Source: Gammaproteobacteria bacterium (GTDB lineage Bacteria > Pseudomonadota > Gammaproteobacteria > Arenicellales > JAJDZL01). Taken from it: 46,105 bases of DNA. A program made the translations under genes and the position numbers. Position 1 is the first letter of the stretch, and each line of letters starts with the position of its first letter. Positions 10,316 through 19,295 of the stretch are shown here, piece after piece. The notes under the pieces were generated by a model. That model worked only from the letters and a program-made list of their open reading frames with translations. It did not search any database and was not told the origin of the DNA. The DNA lies in NCBI GenBank assembly GCA_022824665.1, contig JAJDZL010000159.1:1-46105 (forward strand). Direction: 5' to 3'.

Positions 10316-10663
10316 CTAGGACTCTCTGACTGTTGACCAATGCCCGGATTTGTAAACCAGGTGTTGGCATAGCAGTGGGTGAATTTCACAAAAAAACCAG
10401 CGCAGATGCCAGCCCTCAGGTTTGCCCAACTTGACGGTTTTCAGAACAGTTGCTATGGCCGCAACGAATATGAGCAATCCTGCGACAAACAAAGCAAAAC
10501 CCACGAACAGGCCATGCAGACCATCAAGTACAGTAAAGCCGATCACCAAAGCGATCGGCAACCACCCGCATCCAACACAAAGTGAGATCGAATAGAGCTC
10601 GCTGGCACTGCAGCCTTTATAAAGACGGGTTTCGTAATCCAGCAGGGCGCACGGACTGGGCAT
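10316..10663 (-). CDS. Conjugative transfer region protein TIGR03750 (DUF3487)
   Basis: Likely ATG at 10663 (MPSPCALLDYETRLYKGCSASEL), two TM segments; internal to ORF 10316..10774. Confidence 0.75.
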   Translation of the reverse strand: MPSPCALLDYETRLYKGCSASELYSISLCVGCGWLPIALVIGFTVLDGLHGLFVGFALFVAGLLIFVAAIATVLKTVKLGKPEGWHLRWFFCEIHPLLCQHLVYKSGHWSTVRES

Positions 10664-10665
10664 GA

Positions 10666-11061
10666 CTAGATGGAAAGCATGTCGCTGAGTCGTTCGGATC
10701 CCCACCAGGCTCCGAAAATTACAATAAGGATGACGAGCATGCCAGCGCCAAAATAAACGCTGAACCGGCCCCATTCTCCTTTTCTTCTTGCATCATTGAC
10801 CTCGGCAATCAGTCCGCTCGAAAAGCCGATTAGAGCAAATACAACGATAATCGTCAGGCCGAGAAAGATGATGTACCGGATGCTCGCAACGACATAAGCG
10901 ATCGGATCGTCGGAACTGAAGGTTTCGGTGCCTATTTTTGGTGGTTCAGGGAGAATATTTTGCGCTTCGCAAGTGAGGGCGATCAAGTAAATGACCACGC
11001 CCAGCAATACTGTCAGCAAGCGTGAGTTGATGTGCTTAGAGAAAATGTTTGAGTTATCCAT
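10666..11061 (-). CDS. Integrating conjugative element membrane protein TIGR03745 (DUF2976)
   Basis: Signal/TM; PEPPKIGTETFSSDDPIAYVVASIRYIIFLGLTIIVVFALIGFSSGLIAEVNDARRKGEWG. Confidence 0.82.
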   Translation of the reverse strand: MDNSNIFSKHINSRLLTVLLGVVIYLIALTCEAQNILPEPPKIGTETFSSDDPIAYVVASIRYIIFLGLTIIVVFALIGFSSGLIAEVNDARRKGEWGRFSVYFGAGMLVILIVIFGAWWGSERLSDMLSI

Positions 11062-11062
11062 A

Positions 11063-11284
11063 TTAGAAAAAAGCGATTAATGTCAAAATGATCAGTACAA
11101 CAAACAATGAGCGAAGACATTCGAATATCAGATCAATGAAATCAATCTGATGGCTGCGCAATTGTCCAAGTGAACAGTGCACCACCCAAATCCACCAGGC
11201 AATCGCCGTCGACGCCAGGCTGCTGGCGATGATGATGTTCAATACCTCGAAGTTGAATCCTGCGGAGAGGGCTAAAGTATTCAT
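11063..11284 (-). CDS. Small conjugative transfer membrane protein TIGR03758 (DUF3262)
   Basis: 73 aa, two TM segments, QIDFIDLIFECLRSLFVVLIILTLIAFF; syntenic position. Confidence 0.75.
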   Translation of the reverse strand: MNTLALSAGFNFEVLNIIIASSLASTAIAWWIWVVHCSLGQLRSHQIDFIDLIFECLRSLFVVLIILTLIAFF

Positions 11285-11287
11285 CGA

Positions 11288-11677
11288 CTAGCGTCCGTAA
11301 TTTCCTGCGATCGGATCGAGTGTTCTCGGTGTGTATACCGGTGTGCGGATATGGGCTTGAATGCCTTGCGAGATTGACAGAAAATCAGTCCGCAGCTGAT
11401 AGTAATCGAACCTCAGGCGCGCGTCCGGATCAGCACTCGATTCAGCTTCCCTGACCAGTGCTTCCAACTCCTCAATCATTGTGACCAGCCTGATCAACAC
11501 CTGAACTTCCGAAGAGTTGGTGCGAGTGACCAAAATCGGCTGCTGAACATAGTGAATGCTGTCCTGATTGGGCAAAGGTCCCGAGACCAGTTCGACGTTG
11601 GCGCTCTTGTGTGTCGTGCAGCCTGCCAAACCCACAACCGCGATCAGGACAAGGGCAACTTTTTTATAGCAATTCAT
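11288..11677 (-). CDS. RAQPRD-family ICE lipoprotein (TIGR01690-like)
   Basis: Start MNCYKKVALVLIAVVGLAGC (lipobox); EAESSADPDARLRFDYYQLRTDF...TPRTLDPIAGNYGR resembles the RAQPRD C-terminal signature. Confidence 0.7.
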   Translation of the reverse strand: MNCYKKVALVLIAVVGLAGCTTHKSANVELVSGPLPNQDSIHYVQQPILVTRTNSSEVQVLIRLVTMIEELEALVREAESSADPDARLRFDYYQLRTDFLSISQGIQAHIRTPVYTPRTLDPIAGNYGR

Positions 11678-11777
11678 AGTCAAGGTCCATATAGATCGTT
11701 CGTGAATGTTCACTGAAATGGGAATCGAGTATTCGATCGGGTGATTTTCGACAGGTGAATTGCACTGCATGACAAGT

Positions 11778-12434
11778 CTAGTTCGCGCGGTAAATTCCTG
11801 GTTTGACGTCGAGCATGCGTCCTTCGGCCTGTTTGATCGTGATCATCCCCGAACGCAACTCCTGCAGCGGAATTTGATTAACAATTGCCCAGGCGCGCAA
11901 GTCTGTCCTGGCAAGTCTGTCCTGAACATAAATGACCAGGGAGCCACCGTTCGCAACGTGTTCGATGGACTGTGCCAGCTGTCTGCTACAGCTTGAATCA
12001 CTGCATTCGGTGGATGTGATCAACAGTAATCGGTCATCTCGGTGAGATTTCAGCGATACCTGTGTTGCAAGGGTTTTCACTGCCTCCAAGTAAGCGCTTT
12101 CGAACTTCAGAATCGCTGAGTTCACTTCAATCTGCTGTCGGGCCAGGATTGTTGCGTAGTGATTTCTTTGTTCATCAGTGTGTGAAAAAATCCCCAACCA
12201 TTCAATCGGAGTTAAATTGGGTGACAGCAATCCCTGGTACCGTAATTGCAGGTCCTTCACCTGAGAGAACTCGTCATGAGTCAGGCTCCAGGCGGCGGCA
12301 GTTTGAATTTCGGATTCTGTTAATTCAGAGTCAACACGATCGCTTACCTGAACGGAATCCTGTGTGTTTCCTGGTACGGCTACCACGAAAAAAAGCACGA
12401 TCGCTTTCAATCTGAGTATGTATCTGAGGTTCAT
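11778..12434 (-). CDS. Integrating conjugative element protein, PFL_4693 family (TIGR03759)
   Basis: Signal peptide; AAAWSLTHDEFSQVKDLQLRYQGLLSPNLTPIEWLGIFSHTDEQRNHYATILARQQ. Confidence 0.8.
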   Translation of the reverse strand: MNLRYILRLKAIVLFFVVAVPGNTQDSVQVSDRVDSELTESEIQTAAAWSLTHDEFSQVKDLQLRYQGLLSPNLTPIEWLGIFSHTDEQRNHYATILARQQIEVNSAILKFESAYLEAVKTLATQVSLKSHRDDRLLLITSTECSDSSCSRQLAQSIEHVANGGSLVIYVQDRLARTDLRAWAIVNQIPLQELRSGMITIKQAEGRMLDVKPGIYRAN

Positions 12435-12527
12435 TTTGTGGCCGGAATTGCGTTGCTGGTCTTTGTTTAATCTGCGGCTTGGCATGGTCTCGATGCGTGC
12501 ACGGAAAATCGTAGAACGGTTTGGGGA

Positions 12528-13232
12528 CTACCCTGACACACGGAGCTGTACTTGTGTTCCTGACTCCGACTCAAAAACTGCCGAGCGGGCATCTGGATCG
12601 ACACGGATCAGTAGCCAGCCGGCACGCGACGCGTGCGGTTCGATCATAGCCATTTTGCCAGCAAGTTCTATGACTGCATTCCACTTGTTGTTCCAGCGGT
12701 CTATGGCAATCAAACGAAAAGGTGGCTGCCGTGTTTTCTGTACAGCATCTGCCTGCCTGCGTTCAGCAAGAGTCGCCGAGAGCTCGGCGAGCGTAATTTC
12801 CATGTTCTCAAATCGTTGTTCAATCAGGTTCACCACCGACCGCTGATGTGCGATGGATGATTCAAGCTTTGGCAGTAATTCGTGGAACGGTTGCAGCCGG
12901 TCATCGAAGTACAACAGTGCATCGTTTTGTTGTTTCAGGCCCAAACTGATTTGTTCCATTTGGGCAATTAACGCTGGATCGTTTGTCGCGACCGGTGAGG
13001 CAGGTTCCAAAGCGTCTGGCGCCATTGCAGCAACCGACTCAGGTACGAGTGAACCGGATGGTAATAATTGCGGTTCCGGCTGGAGTAATTCGGAATCTAC
13101 AAATTCTTCGATGGAAGTTGGAGCCACTTCGACTCGCGGTGTTTGCGCGTAAAAAAGCCATAGCGATCCAATGCCACTGCTAAGCGCTGCTGCAACCGCA
13201 ATAAGTAGTACCGGTTTACGGAGGAGTTTCAT
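12528..13232 (-). CDS. Single-TM protein in pilus cluster; C-terminal domain possibly PilP/TraP-like
   Basis: N-terminal TM, coiled-coil middle, C-terminal beta-rich module (WNNKWNAVIELAGKMAMIEPHASRAGWLLIRVDPDARSAVFESESGTQVQLRVSG). Confidence 0.55.
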   Translation of the reverse strand: MKLLRKPVLLIAVAAALSSGIGSLWLFYAQTPRVEVAPTSIEEFVDSELLQPEPQLLPSGSLVPESVAAMAPDALEPASPVATNDPALIAQMEQISLGLKQQNDALLYFDDRLQPFHELLPKLESSIAHQRSVVNLIEQRFENMEITLAELSATLAERRQADAVQKTRQPPFRLIAIDRWNNKWNAVIELAGKMAMIEPHASRAGWLLIRVDPDARSAVFESESGTQVQLRVSG

Positions 13233-13410
13233 CTATGCCTTACCAGTAAGGTCCGCTTTTGTCATTTTGTCGCCAGTAGCACACAACATCCTGACGATCT
13301 GAACAGGTGTTGGATTCATTTTTTCGTGAAACCAAAAAAAAATGCAAAAAAAACCGTAAATTCATCACAAGCAGTTTTTTGAGTGCCTCAAATATTGATT
13401 ATTTTCGCGC

Positions 13411-13872
13411 TCATTCAGCGACCATCAAATGAAGTTCTAAATGAACACAATTGACTATATGAATGACAAACGCGGTTAGCCCGAGACCAACGCCAAAAGG
13501 CTTTTCCAACCTGTGCGGGTAGCAGATCAGCATGATCAGCGCACCACCAACCAGTAAATGGGGAAGAAACTGAATTCCGAGCCAGGCACCAAGAGCACCC
13601 AGGTATTTGGCATCTCCATAGCCAATGCCTGAATATCCTCGGCAGCAAATTTGCATTTTCCGCAATGATTGAACACACAAATATCCGATTAGTGCGCCAA
13701 GCAAGGATGAATGGAAAGTGACGAAAATATCAAATAAGGCGATCAACAGCCCACCGATTGCGAGGGGGATGGTAATGCAGTCTGGCAGACGGTTATTCCG
13801 ATGATCTTCGGCAATGAGTAGCGCCACCGCCAGCGTGAACACCAAAAGCAGCAGTGCTTGCAAGACCATCAC
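13411..13872 (-). CDS. Type IV prepilin peptidase (A24 family), conjugative pilus
   Basis: DHRNNRLPDCIT and GIGYGDAKYLGALGAWLG (GXGD-type) motifs, multiple TM segments. Confidence 0.85.
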   Translation of the reverse strand: MMVLQALLLLVFTLAVALLIAEDHRNNRLPDCITIPLAIGGLLIALFDIFVTFHSSLLGALIGYLCVQSLRKMQICCRGYSGIGYGDAKYLGALGAWLGIQFLPHLLVGGALIMLICYPHRLEKPFGVGLGLTAFVIHIVNCVHLELHLMVAE

Positions 13873-14012
13873 CCAAACTCAATCTGCATCCAATTGCCAA
13901 TTTGTCAGCAACGGGCGCTCATCATTCGTTCTGTGCTTGAGAAAATTCAGGCAGTCAAGGGTCGGTTTGTGTCATTTTGAGAATTTGGCATTTGTTGTCA
14001 TTTGGTGATGCG

Positions 14013-14429
14013 CTATCGGCATTTATTCACACCATGTTCACAATAGCCGTCGCAATTTCCATTGCTCACAAAACAGCAATTCTGGTACAGCGTCACAGTA
14101 TGACTGTCGCACTTAAGGGTCGAAAGATTGCGCGTCTTGTAGCTAAATGTTTTTGAGTCATAGCTCCAACGACCGCAGAAATAACATGACCCTCCACAAC
14201 TTGTTTGGCCTGGATTTGCCCTCAGCACTTCAGCCCGTGAAGGCGTGCATGATTCAGGGATTGTAGGTTGACGAGAAATCGACCGAATATCTGACGTATT
14301 CTTCATAATTCTTACACGATTGTTAGCGATAGCAGTGACATTACTGTCTACTGTTCCTGTCACTCTAACCAAATCAGATGCGTTTTCTGATATATCGCCG
14401 CGTTGACTATGAAGCGCCCTTATATTGGT
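14013..14429 (-). other. In-frame open continuation of pilV after a TGA stop; Cys-rich C-terminal domain
   Basis: Same frame as 14430..15503; 138 sense codons from acc(14429) to the stop at 14013; 10 Cys in the last ~80 codons. Confidence 0.75.
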
Positions 14430-15452
14430 TCAGATATTTTGTTCATTGTCACGGACTCGTACAGTCAATTGTGTCACGTCATTATCGATCCGTATTACGT
14501 CAGGGGCTTGGTTAAGGCGTTCAAATCCTGCACCGGAAACTCCGTTTGGCACATCAACTTTAAGTTGATCAAACTCAGCCGATGAGACTTGCAGCGTGTT
14601 TGCGTCGATTCGTCCTGCTACTTTCAGGTCACCGGTGGTTGTTTGAACTTCTACATCGCCAGGGCCCTGTACGACAAGACCGGAGGCGTTCATGTTAACT
14701 TGCATGCCGTTTTGGAAATTCACTCCGCCCGTCATTTCATTACCGCCGTCCAGCCGCAGGAAAGGTGCATCGCCTGCTGCTAATGCGCCAATTCTTGCTT
14801 GCAGCCGGGCCAGGTCGTCAACTGCATCCTGATCGTAGTTCGGGTTGTTTACATTAACAATGACTACAGCCGGGTCCGGCTCAGCAAATTCCAATTGAAA
14901 GAACTCCAGCACGCCGGCACCGGTTTCTTCAGAAGCTGTCCGGAATGCCGCGGCGGCGAGGTCTGGCCGGGAATCAGGCAATCCGTCGCCGTTCGAGTCC
15001 GCACCGCTTCGGAAAACGCCGAAATCTATTGTACCGAGCGTGCCTGCAGAAGAGATTTGCACATCGATTTCGAGGTCGCCAAACGTTGTTGGTGTGTTCG
15101 AATTTAATTGGGCATAGGGAACAGTTGTTGCAGAACTGAAGCTGCACGGCAGAAATTGAACGCCAGCCGGATTGCTGCAATCCTGCAGGTTGGTAATGTT
15201 ATAGATTCCGTCCGTTGCAGGCGGACTCTCAGCGAGCCAGGTTGATGCGGCGCGGGCATATGCTGCAATTGCCCGCCCGGCATTGCGAGCGTTTTCGACT
15301 TCCAGTTGATTTAACCTCGTTTGTGCCCAAACAATCAGTATCGTGATCCCCACCGCGAGAACGATTAATGTCTCGACAAGGGTAATTGCACCTTTATCGC
15401 GAAGATCAGACCTGCGATCACAGCGTGTTTGTCGCCGATGAAATAGACGCAT
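14430..15452 (-). CDS. pilV: PilV-like minor pilin/adhesin shaft; ends at TGA that interrupts a longer frame
   Basis: Prepilin-like leader RDKGAITLVETLIVLAVGITILIVWAQ; beta-helix-like repeats; likely ATG at 15452, immediately after pilS stop. Confidence 0.78.
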   Translation of the reverse strand: MRLFHRRQTRCDRRSDLRDKGAITLVETLIVLAVGITILIVWAQTRLNQLEVENARNAGRAIAAYARAASTWLAESPPATDGIYNITNLQDCSNPAGVQFLPCSFSSATTVPYAQLNSNTPTTFGDLEIDVQISSAGTLGTIDFGVFRSGADSNGDGLPDSRPDLAAAAFRTASEETGAGVLEFFQLEFAEPDPAVVIVNVNNPNYDQDAVDDLARLQARIGALAAGDAPFLRLDGGNEMTGGVNFQNGMQVNMNASGLVVQGPGDVEVQTTTGDLKVAGRIDANTLQVSSAEFDQLKVDVPNGVSGAGFERLNQAPDVIRIDNDVTQLTVRVRDNEQNI

Positions 15453-15454
15453 GA

Positions 15455-16051
15455 CTAACCGCGAAATGTCCACGTGACATCGTTCGGCGGATTGTCTGCA
15501 CATAGCGTGGCGATATCCGCAGCGGCTGATTCGTCAGGACCGGTATTGGGATCATCCTGCGCAGTGATGTCAAGCGTTTTGCCGCCGATTTCGACTGATT
15601 CTGACATCTCCGCGGTCGTTGCGACCAGTGATGTGCAGGCCGCCTGTGGCATTTGCGAAAATTCGATTGTAAAGGATTGGCCAGCTCCATTGATCTCGAC
15701 ATCACCGCTCCAGGGATGTTGAGGTGAGGTTTGTCCTTGAATTAGAAAATGCTGCGGGAATCCCGCCAGATTACGAGCGAGTGCTGTATTCAGCCCGCCG
15801 AAGTTATTGCGGACACCGAACGTCATACGTACACTGGATACAATTTGAGTCAGGCCGCTCATGCCGGTTGATGCGTTGCGAGCCGCTACGAGTGCGGGAA
15901 TTCCCGCAAATACCACAGCCAGAACCGTTGCGCCGACTCCTAGTGCAATCAGTGTTTCAGCCACAGTAATTGCTCCTTTTTCTCTGTCGGAGGGGGATTT
16001 CCTTCGCCAGGCTCTATTGAGTAATTTAATCAGTAATTGAACAAATTTCAT
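15455..16051 (-). CDS. pilS: PilS-like type IV major prepilin
   Basis: MKFVQLLIKLLNRAWRRKSPSDREKGAITVAETLIALGVGATVLAVVFAGI prepilin leader and TM. Confidence 0.82.
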   Translation of the reverse strand: MKFVQLLIKLLNRAWRRKSPSDREKGAITVAETLIALGVGATVLAVVFAGIPALVAARNASTGMSGLTQIVSSVRMTFGVRNNFGGLNTALARNLAGFPQHFLIQGQTSPQHPWSGDVEINGAGQSFTIEFSQMPQAACTSLVATTAEMSESVEIGGKTLDITAQDDPNTGPDESAAADIATLCADNPPNDVTWTFRG

Positions 16052-16076
16052 GGTTTGACTCCTTGAATAAGTGTGG

Positions 16077-17120
16077 TTAAAAACTAGAGTTCTGGACGGT
16101 GAACACGACGCGTGCAATACCGATGTAAATCCACACAGCAATACCGCCAATGATCAGCAGTAGAACTGAGGATAGCGTCTTGGTCGCTCTGTTGAGTTTC
16201 TCAAGTGCGCGTTCCAGATCCTCATCAGCGATTCGCTCTGCATGAGACGTAAAGTCGCCCACGCGCTCATAGATTCGCAAAGTATCGAGTGTTTCTGCTG
16301 AAAACAGCCCGGTGTCGAGTGCCATATCAACACCATCGCCACGATAAAGGTTTGAACGCATGCTCCGTACGTGGTATGCCAGGTAGCTTGGCAGACCGCT
16401 TTCCAGCAGTCGAAGCGCCTTGATCCGTTGGACACCAGCTTGCATTAGCGCCAACAGGGCACACAGAACTTCAGGCCCCGAAAACCGTCTGTATAGAACA
16501 AACGGCGGATACCAGTCCAGTCTTTGACGAATTGGTCCCGACCAGCGCGGCGCAGCCCATATTGAAAGTGCGACTACAGCAAAAAATATGACACTGAGAG
16601 TGATGCCCCAGGTCGACAGGAATTCCGAAAATGCCAAAACACTGAGGGATACCTGTGGCCATCTGGATTTATCCAGGATATTGGTCATCACGGACAGTGC
16701 ATATCCTGGTACCAGTGCTACGACAAAACCACCGCCGAACAGCAGAATCATTGGGTAGGTTAAACCGGCGATTAGCGTCGACCTTAACTTGGATCTGACC
16801 ATCGCCATACGTGCCGCCTGTTCAAAGCCTTCTGCGATCCTGCCTTCCTGCGTGATTTGAAGAATTGCCAACTCTTCCTTTGGTGCCCAACCGGCCGCCC
16901 CGGTCGCAAACCCCTGTGACCGAATCGCCTTTCGTTGATGCGTAACGAAGTGTGAGCAAACCGATTCTTCCGCTTTACTCTCCCATATAAACTCGAGTGC
17001 GGCAGCAATGGGAATATCTGAATGGCTAAGTGATGCTAACCGTTGCCACAAACGAGCGCGTTTGGACGCTGCGATGCGAAATCGAAAACGGTGCAGCAGT
17101 TCGAACGCGTCTTTAAGCAT
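16077..17120 (-). CDS. pilR: PilR-like type II/IV secretion F-domain inner membrane protein
   Basis: MLKDAFELLHRFRF start internal to ORF; LASLSHSDIPIAAALEF, ALLALMQAGVQRIKALR, TM segments. Confidence 0.82.
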   Translation of the reverse strand: MLKDAFELLHRFRFRIAASKRARLWQRLASLSHSDIPIAAALEFIWESKAEESVCSHFVTHQRKAIRSQGFATGAAGWAPKEELAILQITQEGRIAEGFEQAARMAMVRSKLRSTLIAGLTYPMILLFGGGFVVALVPGYALSVMTNILDKSRWPQVSLSVLAFSEFLSTWGITLSVIFFAVVALSIWAAPRWSGPIRQRLDWYPPFVLYRRFSGPEVLCALLALMQAGVQRIKALRLLESGLPSYLAYHVRSMRSNLYRGDGVDMALDTGLFSAETLDTLRIYERVGDFTSHAERIADEDLERALEKLNRATKTLSSVLLLIIGGIAVWIYIGIARVVFTVQNSSF

Positions 17121-18762
17121 CGCTGGCGAAGATTTGTGTGTTTTCTTGGGCCATGAAATGATTTCCTGATGAGATGTGAGGGATCGACTGGTTACGACTT
17201 GCTGCTTCCATTGGCAAAGCACCGATTTGCCACTCTACATCGGACGGAGAAACCAAGCCCTTGGCAATCAGTTCAAGCCCATGCTCGTGTACCGGAGTAC
17301 CGTTGAGATTGTCCAGCCAATGGCGCCGGGCATTACTGTAATCGGCTTTACTTAGCCTGAATAACATCTCATCATCAGGCAGTACGATTTCGGCCATGAC
17401 TGTTCGTCCAATGACGCCACTGCCGCCACATCTTTCACATTGGCTATTGCCTCTGTAGAACACGCGATCGGTATCGAAGCCACTAGCTTTCAAGGCACTT
17501 TTTGTTCGATTGACGCTATCCCTGCGCCGGTCATCAGTACTTCGGCCAATTGCGCTCCAAGTATCCGCATCAACCCTGCACTCAAAGCACAGCTTTGGTA
17601 CGAGGGACTGATACATCAGCCCTTTTAGTACATCTGGCGTGCAAAGCAGATTGGCGTTAATGCCTAGTCCTGTAAGCCGTCCGACAATACCCAGGGCAGT
17701 AGAAGCATGTACTGTGGTGTAGACTCGATGCCCCGATTGAGCAAATTTAACCGTCAACAGTCCGGATTGAAGGTCGCGGATTTCACCGACCATCAGGGTA
17801 TCGGGATCGCATCTAAGGGCACCACGAATCGCAAAAGAAAAATCATCAGCACTGGAAGAACCTTTCTTTCGTACGACTGGAACTTGCGTGGCACCTGGAA
17901 TCACCCGTTCCGGAGGATCTTCTACGGTAATTATTCTGAGTCGAGACTGATGCATATCGAGCTCTTCGTTCAGCATTCCGACGATCGAGGTGCTCTTACC
18001 GCTGCCAACGCCGCCGGCCATGACTAACAGTCCCGACGGACGCCGTACCACAGCTTGAATTGCTTCAATTTGTTTGGCGGTGTAGCCCAATTCCTCAAGT
18101 CGCATAGTGTCCGCGCTGGCTGGCAAAACTCGCAGCACCATGTCGTAACCATCCGGAGACGCAGGAATCGTTCCGACCCTTACTCGAACGCGACGGCCGT
18201 TGGCCAGCACCGTGTCTGCTACTGCGTCCTGAGGTTCGTGTCGGTTCCACGTTACGGCTTGATCATGCCCCATCACTTCGTAGATGAATCTGCAGGTCTG
18301 GTCAGCAGCCTGTTCTGGCCATTCAGCGTATTGGGAAATTTGTCCATTGACCCGAAAACTGATTGAAGCGGTCATTCTGCGTCGCACGATATGTATGTCG
18401 GATGCATTCAGTGCAACTGCTTTTGCAAGCAGCATGCGCACCGTGTCCTGTCCTCTTTCAAAGTCAAGGTCTGTCGAATTTTGACTCGTCAGATTTTCGG
18501 CATCTGCATAGACGTTTTCCAATACAACTGGTGAAACTTCAATCTGATCAATAATCTGCACATTGCGTCGTTTCAGATTTTCGCGCAGTTGGGCTTTAAG
18601 TCTTGCTGGGTACTGCAAAGTTGTAAACAGGATGTATGCAGCCGTTGGAGGTTCATCTTCAGATACTGCTGCAAAGTACATTCTTTCGGTGCGCTCAATT
18701 GGCACCCATGCCCCTGGGCCGCCTGTGAGGACGAGTTTGTAAGCCGGCAGACGGTCGTTCAT
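17113..18762 (-). CDS. pilQ: PilQ-like type II/IV secretion ATPase (GspE/VirB11 superfamily)
   Basis: Walker A MAGGVGSGKSTSIVG, Asp box ITVEDPPE, Walker B PDTLMVGEIRD. Confidence 0.88.
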   Translation of the reverse strand: MNDRLPAYKLVLTGGPGAWVPIERTERMYFAAVSEDEPPTAAYILFTTLQYPARLKAQLRENLKRRNVQIIDQIEVSPVVLENVYADAENLTSQNSTDLDFERGQDTVRMLLAKAVALNASDIHIVRRRMTASISFRVNGQISQYAEWPEQAADQTCRFIYEVMGHDQAVTWNRHEPQDAVADTVLANGRRVRVRVGTIPASPDGYDMVLRVLPASADTMRLEELGYTAKQIEAIQAVVRRPSGLLVMAGGVGSGKSTSIVGMLNEELDMHQSRLRIITVEDPPERVIPGATQVPVVRKKGSSSADDFSFAIRGALRCDPDTLMVGEIRDLQSGLLTVKFAQSGHRVYTTVHASTALGIVGRLTGLGINANLLCTPDVLKGLMYQSLVPKLCFECRVDADTWSAIGRSTDDRRRDSVNRTKSALKASGFDTDRVFYRGNSQCERCGGSGVIGRTVMAEIVLPDDEMLFRLSKADYSNARRHWLDNLNGTPVHEHGLELIAKGLVSPSDVEWQIGALPMEAASRNQSIPHISSGNHFMAQENTQIFASDA

Positions 18763-19295
18763 TGCATTGCATTCTCTTCAATTTCAGGGTGTTGAAAACG
18801 GCCCGATAGTCCAATCGCAATGTCATGACCTGACACATGCAGAAGTACACCCCGGGCATGGACTTCGGCGACCTTCGCCAATCGAATCGTGTCGCCGGCC
18901 TGTAATCGATATTCCCGTCCATCAAGATATGCATATGCAGTCAGCGATTCCGGGGAGCCGACAATGGCATAAACCTCAAGGTTCTGATCGAACCAATTCA
19001 CGCGGTCCATGCCAGGTTCGGAATTAACCGGATTGTGTTGGACGGGCTCTGGGGGTGGCGGAGTGCTGTGTTGTGTTTGAATCTCAGTGATTTGTGTCGC
19101 CAATTGCTCGTATTCGAGGATGCGTCGCAATACGTCCTGCTGATTTTGTAAACAGTCAAGCAATGCGACAGTCCCTGAACTGTCGTCGCAAACGGGCGGA
19201 ATGTCCGGCGTTTGTTGCGCGCTGGCAGGCAGCGAAAACACCACGCCCAGATAGATGAAAAGTTTAATCAAGGCTTGCAAAATACTCTCCTTCAA
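18759..19295 (-). CDS. pilP: PilP-like pilus assembly protein
   Basis: Signal peptide, coiled coil, C-terminal VYAIVGSPESLTAYAYLDGREYRLQAGDTI; position between pilO and pilQ. Confidence 0.75.
   Translation of the reverse strand: MKESILQALIKLFIYLGVVFSLPASAQQTPDIPPVCDDSSGTVALLDCLQNQQDVLRRILEYEQLATQITEIQTQHSTPPPPEPVQHNPVNSEPGMDRVNWFDQNLEVYAIVGSPESLTAYAYLDGREYRLQAGDTIRLAKVAEVHARGVLLHVSGHDIAIGLSGRFQHPEIEENAMQ

Noticed and set aside
13873-14430. R64-like shufflon (invertible pilV C-terminal segments)
   Set aside because: No repeated inversion sites, alternative tail cassettes or Rci-like recombinase are visible in the window.
14013-14432. TGA in pilV as a selenocysteine codon
   Set aside because: No evident SECIS-like hairpin placed immediately downstream and no precedent for PilV; a nonsense mutation, readthrough or sequence error is simpler.
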